From the NCBI GenBank assembly GCA_963707575.1, contig OY970171.1, forward strand, positions 2,356,001 through 2,420,000: a stretch of DNA of 64,000 nt. The letters run 5' to 3'. Positions within the stretch are counted from its first letter, which is position 1. Every line of letters begins with the position of its first letter. The notes under the pieces were generated by a model. That model had not been told where the DNA came from. It did not search any database and saw only the letters and a list, made by a program, of their open reading frames with translations. Source of the DNA: Gaiellasilicea sp963707575 (GTDB lineage Bacteria > Actinomycetota > Thermoleophilia > Gaiellales > Gaiellaceae). Positions 7,728-15,764 of this stretch are shown piece by piece. The position numbers were made by a program, and so were the translations under genes.

Positions 7728-8839
7728 GCCCGGCGCGGCGGCGTTTGCTCCAACGGATCGGGTTGGGCGCGCTGAGCGTCGGCATCGTCGCAGCCACGTT
7801 CTTCTACTTCCTGCCGACGGTCGCCAACTACCGTGACGTCTGGGGCGTGGTCCAGCAGCTCTCCTGGGCGTGGATCGCCGTGCTTCTCGGTGCCACTGTC
7901 CTCAACGTCGCCACCTTCGCGCCGCCCTGGATGGTTGCGCTTCCTGGCCTTTCCTTCGTGCCTGCGACCGTCGTCACGCAGGTCTCGACGGCACTCTCGC
8001 TCGTCGTCCCGGCCGGGATGGCAGCCGGCGTGGCGACGTCGTTCGCGATGCTGCGCAGCTGGGGGTTCGCCACGCGCCGGGTCACCCGCGCCGTGACCCT
8101 GACCGGCCTGTGGAACCAGCTCCTCAACCTCTCGTTTCCGATCGTCGCGATCTTCCTGCTCACGATCTCCGGTGGGGATGCCGCGGTGCTGGCCGTCGCG
8201 GCGTTCGTCGGCGCTGCGGTGCTCGGAGTCGTCGTGGCCGGCCTGGTGGTCGTCCTGCTCAGCGAGCGGCTCGCGGGAGACATCGGTGACCTCGCAGCAC
8301 GCCTCACGACCTGGGCGCTCGGGAAGGTGCGCCGCGGCCCGGTGTCCTGGGGTGGGCCGAGCTTCGAACGCTTCCGCCGCGATGCCGGCGAGCTCCTCCG
8401 CCAGCGATGGCATGCGCTCACGGCCGCCTCGCTCGCGGGCAGTCTCAGCGTCTTCCTCGTCCTCGTCCTCTCTCTCCGCGCGCTCGACGTGCCCGCTTCG
8501 GAGGTGTCGCTCGTCGAGGCCTTCGCGGCCTGGTCGCTCGTGCGGCTGATCGGGACGATCCCGATCACCCCGGGCGGGATCGGGATCATCGAGCTCGGCC
8601 TGACGGGTGCGCTGATCGGGTTCGGCGGCGGCAACGCCGGCGTCGTCGCAGCCGTGCTCGTCTATCGCTTCCTCACGATGGTCCCGACGCTGCTCGTCGG
8701 CCTCGGCGCCGCCTTCACCTGGCGACGTCACCGGGGGACCGTCGTCGACAGCGACGAGGACAAGTCGGCGCCGGCGGAGGCGCCGCCCGAGACGCCCGAT
8801 CGTCCGCTCCCCCCGGATCACCCCGTCGGGACGATGTGA
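7724..8839 (+). CDS. Lysylphosphatidylglycerol-synthase-TM family (UPF0104) membrane protein
   Basis: 371 aa polytopic protein beginning at a GTG that overlaps the GT2 stop (GTGA). It has about eight hydrophobic helices. The family-typical stretch LIGTIPITPGGIGIIELGL (about residues 278-296) lies near the last helices, followed by GLGAAFTWRRHRG and a charged, Pro-rich cytosolic tail of about 40 residues. This fold corresponds to the membrane flippase-like half of MprF, without the aminoacyl-transferase half. In the operon it may move the lipid product made by the glycosyltransferase; this is inference. Confidence 0.85.
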   Translation: MSPARRRLLQRIGLGALSVGIVAATFFYFLPTVANYRDVWGVVQQLSWAWIAVLLGATVLNVATFAPPWMVALPGLSFVPATVVTQVSTALSLVVPAGMAAGVATSFAMLRSWGFATRRVTRAVTLTGLWNQLLNLSFPIVAIFLLTISGGDAAVLAVAAFVGAAVLGVVVAGLVVVLLSERLAGDIGDLAARLTTWALGKVRRGPVSWGGPSFERFRRDAGELLRQRWHALTAASLAGSLSVFLVLVLSLRALDVPASEVSLVEAFAAWSLVRLIGTIPITPGGIGIIELGLTGALIGFGGGNAGVVAAVLVYRFLTMVPTLLVGLGAAFTWRRHRGTVVDSDEDKSAPAEAPPETPDRPLPPDHPVGTM

Positions 8840-8870
8840 TCGCGCACCGCGCGCGAGGACAATCGCCTCC

Positions 8871-9548
8871 ATGGGAGAGGCGATCGGCGAGATCCTGCCG
8901 CTGGCGATCGGAGTTGCGATCAGCCCCGTCCCGATCATCGCGATCATCCTGATGCTCGGGACGCCGCGCGCCCGCTCGACGGGCGTGGCCTTCGCCGTCG
9001 GTTGGCTCGCGGGTCTGACGATCGCCGGGGCCGTCATGCTCACAATCTCCAGCGGCAATGCCGATTCGAGCACCGGCGAGCCGGCGACGTGGGCGAGCTT
9101 GCTCAAGCTCGGGCTCGGGATTCTCTTCCTCGTGCTGGCCGGCAAGCAGTGGCGCAGCCGGCCGCAGCCCGGGCAGGAAGCGGCGATGCCGAAGTGGATG
9201 CAGACCATCGACAGCTTCACCGCCGGCAAGTCGCTGGGGATCGGGGTGCTTCTGTCGGGCCTCAACCCGAAGAACCTCGCGCTCACGATCGCTGCGGCGA
9301 CCCTGATCGCGCAGGCCGGCCTCTCGCACGGCCAGGAGGCGGGCGTGCTCGCCGTCTTCATCCTGCTCGGCTCGCTGACGATCCTCGCGCCGCTCGCCAT
9401 CTATTTCGCGCTCGGCGCCAGGGCGAAGGAGATCCTGGAGGGCATGAAGGCCTGGATGTCGGCGCACAACGCGGCGATCATGACCGTGCTCCTGCTCGTC
9501 CTCGGCGGGAAGCTGATCGGCGACGGGATCGGCGGGCTGAGCGCGTGA
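8871..9548 (+). CDS. GAP/SfLAP family membrane protein (LysE superfamily)
   Basis: 225 aa with about six membrane helices. The N-terminal GEILPLAIGVAISPVPIIAIILML and the internal GKSLGIGVLLSGLNPKNLALT (split here only for reading) are the inverted-repeat signature of the sulfolipid-1-addressing/GAP family, related to LysE exporters. Mycobacterial relatives take part in export of cell-surface lipids. GACAAT lies 7 nt upstream of the ATG and there is no good ribosome site. It overlaps the next gene by 4 nt (GTGA). Confidence 0.82.
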   Translation: MGEAIGEILPLAIGVAISPVPIIAIILMLGTPRARSTGVAFAVGWLAGLTIAGAVMLTISSGNADSSTGEPATWASLLKLGLGILFLVLAGKQWRSRPQPGQEAAMPKWMQTIDSFTAGKSLGIGVLLSGLNPKNLALTIAAATLIAQAGLSHGQEAGVLAVFILLGSLTILAPLAIYFALGARAKEILEGMKAWMSAHNAAIMTVLLLVLGGKLIGDGIGGLSA

Positions 9549-9886
9549 ACCGCGGCGAGGTGCTGGCCCTGGCCACTCGCCGCACCGAGTCAGAGGAGCG
9601 GCTCTGCGCCGTGGCGGGCGGCGACCTCCGCCCCCTGGAGGGCCCGGCGAAGCTCGACCGGCAGACGTACCGGTTGGTTCAGATCGCGGCACTCGTCGCT
9701 CTGGACGGGCCGCTTGTCTCCTGGGTCGCCCAGCTCGATGCAGCCGACGAGGCCGAGCTCGACCTCGAGCAGGTGCTCGGGGCGCTCGCGGCGGTCGCGC
9801 CGCTCGTCGGCACTCCCCGCGCGGTCTCGGCCGGGGCGAAGATTGCGCGTGCGACGGGGCTCACGGAGGCCGATCACGACGCCTGA
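9545..9886 (+). CDS. Carboxymuconolactone-decarboxylase-like protein lacking the Cys pair (113 aa)
   Basis: Starts at GTG in the GTGA overlap with the preceding membrane protein. From residue about 35 it reads YRLVQIAALVALDGPLVSW and, later, LAAVAPLVGTPRAVSAGAKI. This matches the helical AhpD/CMD fold (A-x-L-A-x7-E, ... G-x-P-R-x2-E/S-A). The CxxC/H motif of the peroxidase members is absent, so a redox role like AhpD is unlikely. Function unknown; the match is by pattern only. Confidence 0.65.
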   Translation: MNRGEVLALATRRTESEERLCAVAGGDLRPLEGPAKLDRQTYRLVQIAALVALDGPLVSWVAQLDAADEAELDLEQVLGALAAVAPLVGTPRAVSAGAKIARATGLTEADHDA

Positions 9887-9916
9887 CCGGTCTGCGTGCC
9901 GGCTCCCAGGTCAGGC
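9881..9916. terminator. Weak hairpin between convergent genes
   Basis: GCCTGACC (9881-9888) and GGTCAGGC (9909-9916) form an 8-bp stem that contains both flanking stop codons. There is no T-tract, so it is only a possible shared transcript end. Confidence 0.3.
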
Positions 9917-12151
9917 CGTGCGGGTGAGCTCGGCCGGCGTGCTCGCCACCTCGACGAGCCCTAGTTGCGCCGCCCGGTCGATCGCGTCGCTCCGGCTCGA
10001 CACGCCCAGCTTCCGATAGACGGAGATCGCCTGCGTCTTGACGGTGTTGCGGGAGACGTACAGTCGGGCGCCGATCTCACGGAAGGACAGATGAGTGGCG
10101 AGCAGGGGGAGGAGCCGGAGCTCGGCGCGCGTCAGGCCGGGCCCCTTGCGCTCTCCGGCCGCGGCCATCGCCGCGACCTCGGCCTGCAGCGCGTCCGCCT
10201 GTGCCGCGAGCACGCCCAGGCCCCGACGGCTACGCAGGATGTCCTGCACCTCCGAGAGCAGCGTGCCGGCGCCGTCGGCGTCGCGCAGCGTCACGTACGC
10301 CCGTGCGAGCTCGAGGCGGGTCTGGACGGCAAGCCAGGGGAGTGCGTCCGTCAGGAGCGGGGTAAGGCTGCGAGCTGCCGTCAGGTCGGAGCGGGCCTGG
10401 TCCCAGCGGTTGTGCCGAAGCGAGGTTCGTGCCGAGGCGGCGAGCTCGAGCGCGCTGGTCGTATAGCCGTCGAGCTGCGAGGTCTCGGCGAGGCTTCGTG
10501 CCCGCAGCGAGTGCGTCTCCGCGGCGTTGTGCTCGGCGTGCGCCGAGGCGAGGAGCGAGCGCTGGCTGATCGCCACGATGCGAGTCTCCGTTGCGCCCAG
10601 GCGCTCCGCGGAGTCTTCCGCCCCGGCGAGGATCGCGTCGGCGAGCGCGTCCCGTCCACGGAGGACGAGCGCCGAGCCCAGCAGCAGAAGCGCCAGCGGG
10701 CGCCACTGGCTGGAGGGCGGAAGGTCGGCCAGCGCCTGCTCGACGTCCGAGCACATCTGGTCGACGCCGTCGCGGCAGAGCGCGGCGCGCAGCAGCGTGA
10801 TCGACGGCCCGGCGGAGGCTTCGCCGTCGGGCTCGGTCCCGGCCGAGCTACCGCGCTCGGCGGCGGCGAGCCAGCGCTCGGCCTCGCCCGGCCGGCCGCG
10901 GAGCGCATGGATCCAGCCTCCGATCACGCCGACCGTCGGGTAGCGCTCGAGTCGCGTCTCGTCGTCGAACGTGCCGAGCCAGCCCTCGACGTCCGCGATC
11001 CGGCCCCGGTAGTACGCAGGCAGCGCGATCGCGGCGACGATCCGCGCCAGGCGATCGGTGTCGCCGGAGCCCTCGGCGTGGCGGAGCGCCGCCTCGGGGT
11101 CCCCGTGCTCCTCGAACCAGTCGGCTGCGCGCCGGTGGAGCTCGGCGATCAGCTCGGGCTCGCTCTCCGCCAGCTCCCGCCTGAGCAGGTCCCCGAACAG
11201 CGGGTGGTAGCGGTAGGTCTTGCCGTGGCGATCGAGTGGAGCGACGAGCAGATGCCGCTCGAGCCTGGCGAGCACCTGCCCGGAGCCCTTGCTCCCCAGC
11301 ACGGCGTCGCACACCGGAGCGGTCAGCCTTCCGAGGATCGACGTGCGCCGGAGGAACGTCAGGAGCTCGGGCTTCAGGGGCCGCAGGAACTCCGAGCGAA
11401 AGTACTCGGCCAGGAAGCGATCGTCGCCGCCCGGGACGGCGGGCCGGGGCGCCGCGCCCTCCAGCTCCTTCCAGGCGAGCACGCTCAGGCGGATCCCGGC
11501 AGGCCAGCCCTCGCAGCGTGCGAGGAGCTCGGCGGCGTCCTCGTGCGGAAGCTCTGCATCCAGTTCTCGCAGGAGCGCCTCGCTCTCGCGGGGGCTCAGT
11601 GCCAGCTCGTCGACCGGCACCTCGAGCAGCTCTCCTCCGGCCCGCAGGCGGGCGATCGGCAGGCCGGGTGGCGTGCGCGCCGCGACCGCCAGCGTCGAGC
11701 CCGGGGGAACGTGCTCCGCCAGGGCGGTGATCGCTTCCCTCGAGCCGCGTGAGCGGAGCAGGTGCGCGTCGTCCAGGACGAGCACGAGCGCCCCGGCCGA
11801 CGCCAGCCGGGACGTGAGCGCCGACAGGTCTTCGACTCCGGATGCCTGCGCGCCGAGCCGATCGAGGGCCGCCGCGAGCTGTGCGACCAGGGCGGCGGGG
11901 TCGTCGTCGCGTTCGTCGAGCGAGAGCCACGCGAACGGCCGGCGATCGCGCTCGGCCCACTGCGCCAGGAGCGTCGTCTTGCCATAGCCGGCCGGAGCCA
12001 CGAGGGTGACGACGGAGGCCGGTGTCGCCCTGAGGCGGTTGACCAGCGCGGTTCTCGACACCGACCCCGGCGGCGAGAGCGGCACACGAACCTTGGCTTC
12101 GACGACGTTCGACGGCTCGGGCCTCGAGCGGCCAGAGCTTGGGGGCGGCAT
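9911..12151 (-). CDS. MalT/LAL-type LuxR transcriptional regulator (746 aa)
   Basis: ATP-dependent LuxR-family regulator. AGGAGG lies just upstream of the ATG at 12151, which rejects longer frames. The N-terminal STAND-type ATPase has Walker A APAGYGKTTLL (about residues 51-61) and Walker B LVLVLDDAH. Residues of about 350-650 are TPR-like helical repeats. The C-terminus is a LuxR helix-turn-helix (LTRAELRLLPLLATHLSFREI, with SRNTVKTQAISVYRKLGV after it). It is divergent from the response regulator at 12304. The inducer is not deducible. Confidence 0.92.
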   Translation of the reverse strand: MPPPSSGRSRPEPSNVVEAKVRVPLSPPGSVSRTALVNRLRATPASVVTLVAPAGYGKTTLLAQWAERDRRPFAWLSLDERDDDPAALVAQLAAALDRLGAQASGVEDLSALTSRLASAGALVLVLDDAHLLRSRGSREAITALAEHVPPGSTLAVAARTPPGLPIARLRAGGELLEVPVDELALSPRESEALLRELDAELPHEDAAELLARCEGWPAGIRLSVLAWKELEGAAPRPAVPGGDDRFLAEYFRSEFLRPLKPELLTFLRRTSILGRLTAPVCDAVLGSKGSGQVLARLERHLLVAPLDRHGKTYRYHPLFGDLLRRELAESEPELIAELHRRAADWFEEHGDPEAALRHAEGSGDTDRLARIVAAIALPAYYRGRIADVEGWLGTFDDETRLERYPTVGVIGGWIHALRGRPGEAERWLAAAERGSSAGTEPDGEASAGPSITLLRAALCRDGVDQMCSDVEQALADLPPSSQWRPLALLLLGSALVLRGRDALADAILAGAEDSAERLGATETRIVAISQRSLLASAHAEHNAAETHSLRARSLAETSQLDGYTTSALELAASARTSLRHNRWDQARSDLTAARSLTPLLTDALPWLAVQTRLELARAYVTLRDADGAGTLLSEVQDILRSRRGLGVLAAQADALQAEVAAMAAAGERKGPGLTRAELRLLPLLATHLSFREIGARLYVSRNTVKTQAISVYRKLGVSSRSDAIDRAAQLGLVEVASTPAELTRTA

Positions 12152-12303
12152 GGGGCCTCCTGCGAAAGGGGGTGCCAGGGAGTATGGGGAGTGGCGTGCG
12201 CGCGCACCAGCGGGGCTGCACCACTTTGTCTGGGTGGGCTGGCACCAGGCCGGGACGGCGGCGCCGGGGCGACTCGCGCGGCGCACGGGATAATGGCGGC
12301 CTG

Positions 12304-12969
12304 ATGCCGATCCGCGTCGTCTTCGCCGAGGACAACTACCTCGCGCGCGAGGGCATCGTCCGCGTGCTCGAGGGCATCGAGGACGTCGAGCTCGTGGCCA
12401 CGTGCGGCGACCTGGACACGCTGCGCGAGGCGGTCGATTCCACCCGGCCGGACGTGGTCGTCACCGACATCCGGATGCCGCCGGACAACAGGGACGAAGG
12501 GATCCGCTTCGCGGACGAGCTCAGGGCGTCGCGACCGGAGATCGGGGTCGTGGTGCTGAGTCAGTACACCGACCCGCTCTACGCGATCGCCCTCTTCGAT
12601 GGGGGCGCCGGCGGCCGCGCCTATCTGCTCAAGGAGCGGGTCCGCGATCGAGCCGAGCTGGGCCGCGCGGTCCGGGAGGTGGCAAACGGCGGCTCCGTCG
12701 TCGATCCCGGGATCGTGGAGCGGCTGCTCTCGGTTCGAGCCGGGAACGATCGCTCACCGCTCGAAGCGCTGACGCCGCGCGAGCTGGAGATCCTCGGCTT
12801 GATCGCCGAGGGCCGGAGCAACACCGCGATCGCCAGCCTGCTCGTCGTCACCAAGCGCGCGGTCGAACGGCACATCAACGCGATCTTCCGCAAGCTCGAC
12901 CTGGAGGAGTCGGCCGACATCAGCCGCCGGGTGAAGGCGGCGCTCCTCTATCTCGCTCGAAGCGACTGA
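12304..12969 (+). CDS. NarL/FixJ-family response regulator (221 aa)
   Basis: Receiver domain with the acidic pair AEDN, the phospho-acceptor Asp in TDIRMPP (about residue 56), the Ser/Thr in VVLSQY and the Lys in LLKERV. The C-terminal LuxR helix-turn-helix is LTPRELEILGLIAEGRSNTAI with TKRAVERHINAIFRKL. GATAAT lies 9 nt upstream of the ATG and no ribosome site is visible, so the leader is very short. No kinase is adjacent; the NarL-type kinase at 2429 is the only one in the window and a plausible partner. Confidence 0.92.
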   Translation: MPIRVVFAEDNYLAREGIVRVLEGIEDVELVATCGDLDTLREAVDSTRPDVVVTDIRMPPDNRDEGIRFADELRASRPEIGVVVLSQYTDPLYAIALFDGGAGGRAYLLKERVRDRAELGRAVREVANGGSVVDPGIVERLLSVRAGNDRSPLEALTPRELEILGLIAEGRSNTAIASLLVVTKRAVERHINAIFRKLDLEESADISRRVKAALLYLARSD

Positions 12970-12972
12970 GCG

Positions 12973-13761
12973 CTACGGCGCCGAGGCGGCAGGCGGCAGG
13001 TCCATCGAGGCGCGCAGGTTGGTCAGTGGCGTGTCGGGGACGGTGATCATGCCCCGCGTCGGCCGGTCGAGGTCGAAGATGACGAGCAGCAGCACGCTCA
13101 CGAGCACCGCGCCGAGAACGGACGTGAGCAAGCCGCGTCCGAGCAGCGCCAGGTAGGCGGCGAGGAGGCCGAGCGCAACGGCGGCGGCGAGCACGTCGAG
13201 CCAGAGCACCGCGGCCGGGACCCGGTTGTTCAGCGCCGACGCCCGCACGGTCTGCATGTCGATCATCTCGTTCAGGGTCTCGACGTACAGGCGCGGCGCG
13301 CTCGCGGTCGGAGCGCCCGCGAGCGCCTGTCCCGCCAGCCCCCACAGCTCACGCTGGAGCTCTTGCCCGTCGTCGATGGCCGCGCGCGCGGCGTCACTGT
13401 CGGGCACGGCGTGGGACAGGCGGATGCTGGTGTCCGTGTAGCTCACGAGGCGTTCCAGCGAGCGGCTCCGGATCGGCTCGGCCAGCGTCTGCGCCCGCAG
13501 GTACGTCGTCCCGATGGCATTGGCCTCCGCGACGACCGCAGCGCGGCGCGACTCGTAGCGCCCGACCGCCAGGGCGAGGCCGAAGGCGAGGATGAGGCCG
13601 ACGACGCCGAGCAGTGCGGCCTGCAGGACCGCGAGCGGCTCGCGGAAGCCGTCGGAGCGGCTTCGGAGCGAGCGGCCGACGAGGTGTCCGAGCACCGTCG
13701 CGCCGACCACGAAGGCCAGCAGGATGAGCCCCAGAGCCAGGCTACTGAGCCGAAAGAACAC
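12973..13761 (-). CDS. DUF4239-like membrane protein
   Basis: 262 aa with GTG start. Two N-terminal hydrophobic helices (about 8-28 and 46-66) precede the segment VGRYESRRAAVVAEANAIG, equivalent to the YDDTKQGAETEAL segment of the family. A helical cytosolic region follows, then two helices near 183-225 and the conserved-looking FDLDRPTRGMI. This end resembles DUF4239/bestrophin-like proteins more closely than the protein at 4897 does. TAGGGC lies 6 nt before the GTG, a near match to the leaderless -10 pattern. Confidence 0.78.
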   Translation of the reverse strand: MFFRLSSLALGLILLAFVVGATVLGHLVGRSLRSRSDGFREPLAVLQAALLGVVGLILAFGLALAVGRYESRRAAVVAEANAIGTTYLRAQTLAEPIRSRSLERLVSYTDTSIRLSHAVPDSDAARAAIDDGQELQRELWGLAGQALAGAPTASAPRLYVETLNEMIDMQTVRASALNNRVPAAVLWLDVLAAAVALGLLAAYLALLGRGLLTSVLGAVLVSVLLLVIFDLDRPTRGMITVPDTPLTNLRASMDLPPAASAP

Positions 13762-13769
13762 TCGAGCGC

Positions 13770-13798
13770 CCTAGTGGAACGACGTCTCGCCCACTAGG
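13770..13798. repeat. 8-bp inverted repeat CCTAGTGG-N13-CCACTAGG
   Basis: Perfect arms at 13770-13777 and 13791-13798 sit between two minus-strand genes and overlap the stop codon of the DUF6325 gene and the -10-like TAGGGC of the downstream gene. It could be a terminator or an operator; nothing decides between them. Confidence 0.4.
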
Positions 13799-14321
13799 TA
13801 CTGCGCTCGCTGTCGTCCCACGAGGCCCGCCTCGCGAACGTGCCACCGGTCTCCATGATCTGCGTCGGGAGCACCCACTCGTTCAGCAGCTCGAAGCCGT
13901 TCGCACGCGAGACGGCGGCGAGGAAGGGCTCTGCCCAGAGATGCTCGATCAGTGCGACCGCCGTGGTCATCCCGGCGGGCACGAGCTGCTCCAGCCTGAA
14001 GATGTCCTCCTGGTCGAAGAGGTGACCGTCCATCAGATCCGCCATCCCCGCGAGCCCCCCGCGCTCGAGTCCTGCGAGCCCGTCACGCGCGAACCCGGCG
14101 AGCGCGCCCATCGCCTCGCCGAACTTCGCCGCCTCCTCCCAGTCGAGGTCGCTCGCCACCATGTGCGTGACCGCTCCGGCCGAGTCCTTTCGCACGAGCA
14201 TGAGGTCGATGATCCGGACGACACCCTCGTTCTTCAGCCGCTCCAGCTCGGGCCAGATCTCGCCGCGGAAGCGGTTGCCGTCGAAGCCGACGACGAGCAT
14301 CTGGATCGGGCCGTAGCTCAC
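13794..14321 (-). CDS. DUF6325 family protein (175 aa)
   Basis: GTG start with AAGGAG about 11 nt upstream. The N-terminus YGPIQMLVVGFDGNRFRGEI (20 residues) and RIIDLMLVRKDSAGAV are the DUF6325/DUF1269-like pattern: a ferredoxin-like alpha/beta domain of unknown function, often stress-linked in actinobacteria. The middle (about 70-105) is Gly/Ala/Leu-rich and helical. The C-terminal part LVPAGMTTAVALIEHLWA matches the end of the paralogue at 18270-18680 (LPANSSALLIAFENLWV). Operator-like pair D is 34 and 59 nt upstream of the start. Confidence 0.82.
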   Translation of the reverse strand: MSYGPIQMLVVGFDGNRFRGEIWPELERLKNEGVVRIIDLMLVRKDSAGAVTHMVASDLDWEEAAKFGEAMGALAGFARDGLAGLERGGLAGMADLMDGHLFDQEDIFRLEQLVPAGMTTAVALIEHLWAEPFLAAVSRANGFELLNEWVLPTQIMETGGTFARRASWDDSERST

Positions 14322-14354
14322 GCGGACATCATCTCCTTTTCGGACGTCCGGTCG

Positions 14355-14396
14355 TCATCCAACGCGGATGAAACCACGTTCATGCGATCCGGATGA
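14355..14396. promoter_or_regulatory. Operator-like inverted repeat pair D
   Basis: TCATCC-AACGC-GGATGA at 14355-14371 (perfect) and TCATGC-GATCC-GGATGA at 14380-14396 (one mismatch), 25 bp apart. It lies between the DUF6325 gene (minus) and the PAS-LuxR gene (plus). The distances to the minus-strand start are identical to those of pair A. Confidence 0.72.
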
Positions 14397-14460
14397 TCTC
14401 GGTTGGGGAGCGGGCAGCGAGGCTTGACTCATGCACCGCCACCCGCAGGCGAGCTTGGGG

Positions 14461-14511
14461 CCCGGGGCGCCCGACCCCCGAGCCGTCGGAGTTGGAACCG
14501 GGCGCCCCGGG
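14461..14511 (+). other. Strong 13-bp hairpin upstream of the PAS-LuxR gene
   Basis: Arms CCCGGGGCGCCCG (14461-14473) and CGGGCGCCCCGGG (14499-14511) pair perfectly around a 25-nt loop, about 105 nt before the PAS-LuxR start. There is no T-tract. It could be a 5'-leader structure, an attenuator or a small RNA. Confidence 0.5.
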
Positions 14512-14615
14512 AGGGGAAGGGCTCGAAGGCCGGCGGCCTGGCCTCCGAATCCCAGCGCCACCTTGATCGGTCCCCCTGGCCGTGTCCATGACGCGTATGT
14601 GTCAATTCGCGGAAC

Positions 14616-15206
14616 GTGTTGACGGAGCCCGGATCCCTCGAGGAGCTGCGGAGGATTGCGCCCGACCTCGCACCGTCGATCGCCAGGCTGCCGATGCCGG
14701 CCTACATCCTCGACCGCGACGGCGCCGTCCGCTGGCTGAACAAGGCCGCCGTGGAGCAGTTCGGCGACATCCGCGGCCTGCGGATCGGTCAGCTTGTCGA
14801 GCCGGAGTTCGCTACCAGAGCGCGACAGGAGTTCGCGGCGAAGATGCTCGGGACCGTGCAGTCGACCGAGGGGACCGTCGCTGTACGCACGGCGGACGGC
14901 CGTCGTGTCGAGGTGGACATCAGCTCCACCCAGCTCCTCGAGCACGGCTCCGTCGTCGGCGTGTTCGGGCTCGCCGATCCGACGGGCGAGCTCCCACGTG
15001 CGCGAGCGTCGTCGGTCGAGCTCACGCCCCGGCAGCTCGATGTGCTTCGCTACATCGCCGCCGGCTACTCCACCGAGCACATCGCCAAGGCTCTCGGCAT
15101 CTCGATGGAGACCGTGCGGAACCACGTCCGGCACCTGATGGGCCGCCTGAACGTGCACACGCGCCTCGAGGCGGTGATTCGCGGCCACGAGCTCGGACTG
15201 GTGTGA
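14616..15206 (+). CDS. PAS-LuxR transcriptional regulator (196 aa)
   Basis: Begins at GTG 14616. A PAS domain (about residues 20-118) opens with MPAYILDRDGAVRWLNKAA, a PAS beta-hairpin and first helix, and ends EHGSVVGVFGLADPT. The C-terminal LuxR helix-turn-helix starts at LTPRQLDVLRYIAAGYSTE and continues METVRNHVRHLMGRLNV. Being a one-component sensor-regulator next to operator-like pair D makes it the best candidate reader of the TCAYCC-N5-GGRTGA motif; this is inference. Possible PAS ligands are not visible. Confidence 0.88.
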   Translation: MLTEPGSLEELRRIAPDLAPSIARLPMPAYILDRDGAVRWLNKAAVEQFGDIRGLRIGQLVEPEFATRARQEFAAKMLGTVQSTEGTVAVRTADGRRVEVDISSTQLLEHGSVVGVFGLADPTGELPRARASSVELTPRQLDVLRYIAAGYSTEHIAKALGISMETVRNHVRHLMGRLNVHTRLEAVIRGHELGLV

Positions 15207-15218
15207 CGCCGCCCTCGT

Positions 15219-15344
15219 TCAGCGGGCGGTGCGCCAGCCGCGCACGACCCGACGGGCGAACCAGGTCGCCGTCAGGATGCGATGAAGCACTCCCTCGACG
15301 GCTCCGGCGATGCCCGTGCGTCTGCGGCGTCTGCGGATTCCCAT
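15219..15344 (-). CDS. Possible Arg-rich small protein (41 aa)
   Basis: An ATG at 15344 opens 41 codons, MGIRRRRRRTGIAG... ending in WRTAR. It starts 9 nt downstream of the PLDc_N gene on the same strand. The arginine block followed by a small amphipathic helix recalls the N-terminus of the SHOCT protein at 2098. Only a poorly spaced CCAAGG precedes it, and high GC makes chance ORFs common. Treat as a candidate. Confidence 0.3.
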   Translation of the reverse strand: MGIRRRRRRTGIAGAVEGVLHRILTATWFARRVVRGWRTAR

Positions 15345-15353
15345 CCTTGGATC

Positions 15354-15605
15354 TTAGGCGAGCTTGCGCGTCGTGTCCGACGGATAGCCCTCGTCGCGGG
15401 TGACCGCAGCCGAGCGCGACATCAGGTAGATGAACGAGCCGAAGTACGGCAGGAAGACGATGCACGCGACCCAGAGCGCCTTCGTGATCCCGCGGAGGTC
15501 GTTGCGCCGGAAGACGTCCGCCAGCGCGAAGATCCACAGCGTGATCAGCGGGATCCAGATCAGCAGCAGGAAGAACACATCCCAGAAAGTTGAGGCAACG
15601 ACCAT
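15354..15605 (-). CDS. PLDc_N-domain membrane protein (83 aa)
   Basis: GAAGGGAGC 7 nt upstream fixes the ATG at 15605. The first helix (FWDVFFLLLIWIPLITLWIF) is followed by ALADVFRRNDLRG. A second helix comes next, with the family motif KALWVACIVFLPYFGSFIYL. This is a PLDc_N module (the membrane anchor of cardiolipin synthases) without the catalytic domain. Free-standing PLDc_N proteins are common in actinobacteria and usually stress-associated; the role is unknown. Operator-like site E is 57 nt upstream of the start. Confidence 0.85.
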   Translation of the reverse strand: MVVASTFWDVFFLLLIWIPLITLWIFALADVFRRNDLRGITKALWVACIVFLPYFGSFIYLMSRSAAVTRDEGYPSDTTRKLA

Positions 15606-15637
15606 GAAGCTCCCTTCGAATCGCGGAACCGAATGGT

Positions 15638-15678
15638 AAGGCTGGTCGGGGTGAAGCCCGCTCACCCCGTGCGGGTGA
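15638..15678. promoter_or_regulatory. Operator-like inverted repeat E with a degenerate partner
   Basis: TCACCC-CGTGC-GGGTGA at 15662-15678 is perfect. A degenerate partner at 15638-15654 keeps only the GGGTGA half. Their offsets from the PLDc_N start (33 and 57 nt) reproduce pairs A and D. They lie between PLDc_N (minus) and the small membrane protein at 15765 (plus). Confidence 0.65.
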
Positions 15679-15764
15679 AGCGTCCCGCGGGAGGCGCGCG
15701 CACGCATCCGGCTGTGAGATGGTCGTGGGAGACCCGGCTACCGACCTCGTGAGGTGTTCCGCTG

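Noticed and set aside
7484..9400. A 638-codon minus-strand frame
   Set aside because: Runs opposite the LPG-synthase-TM and GAP genes; composition is E/R/D-rich without any domain.
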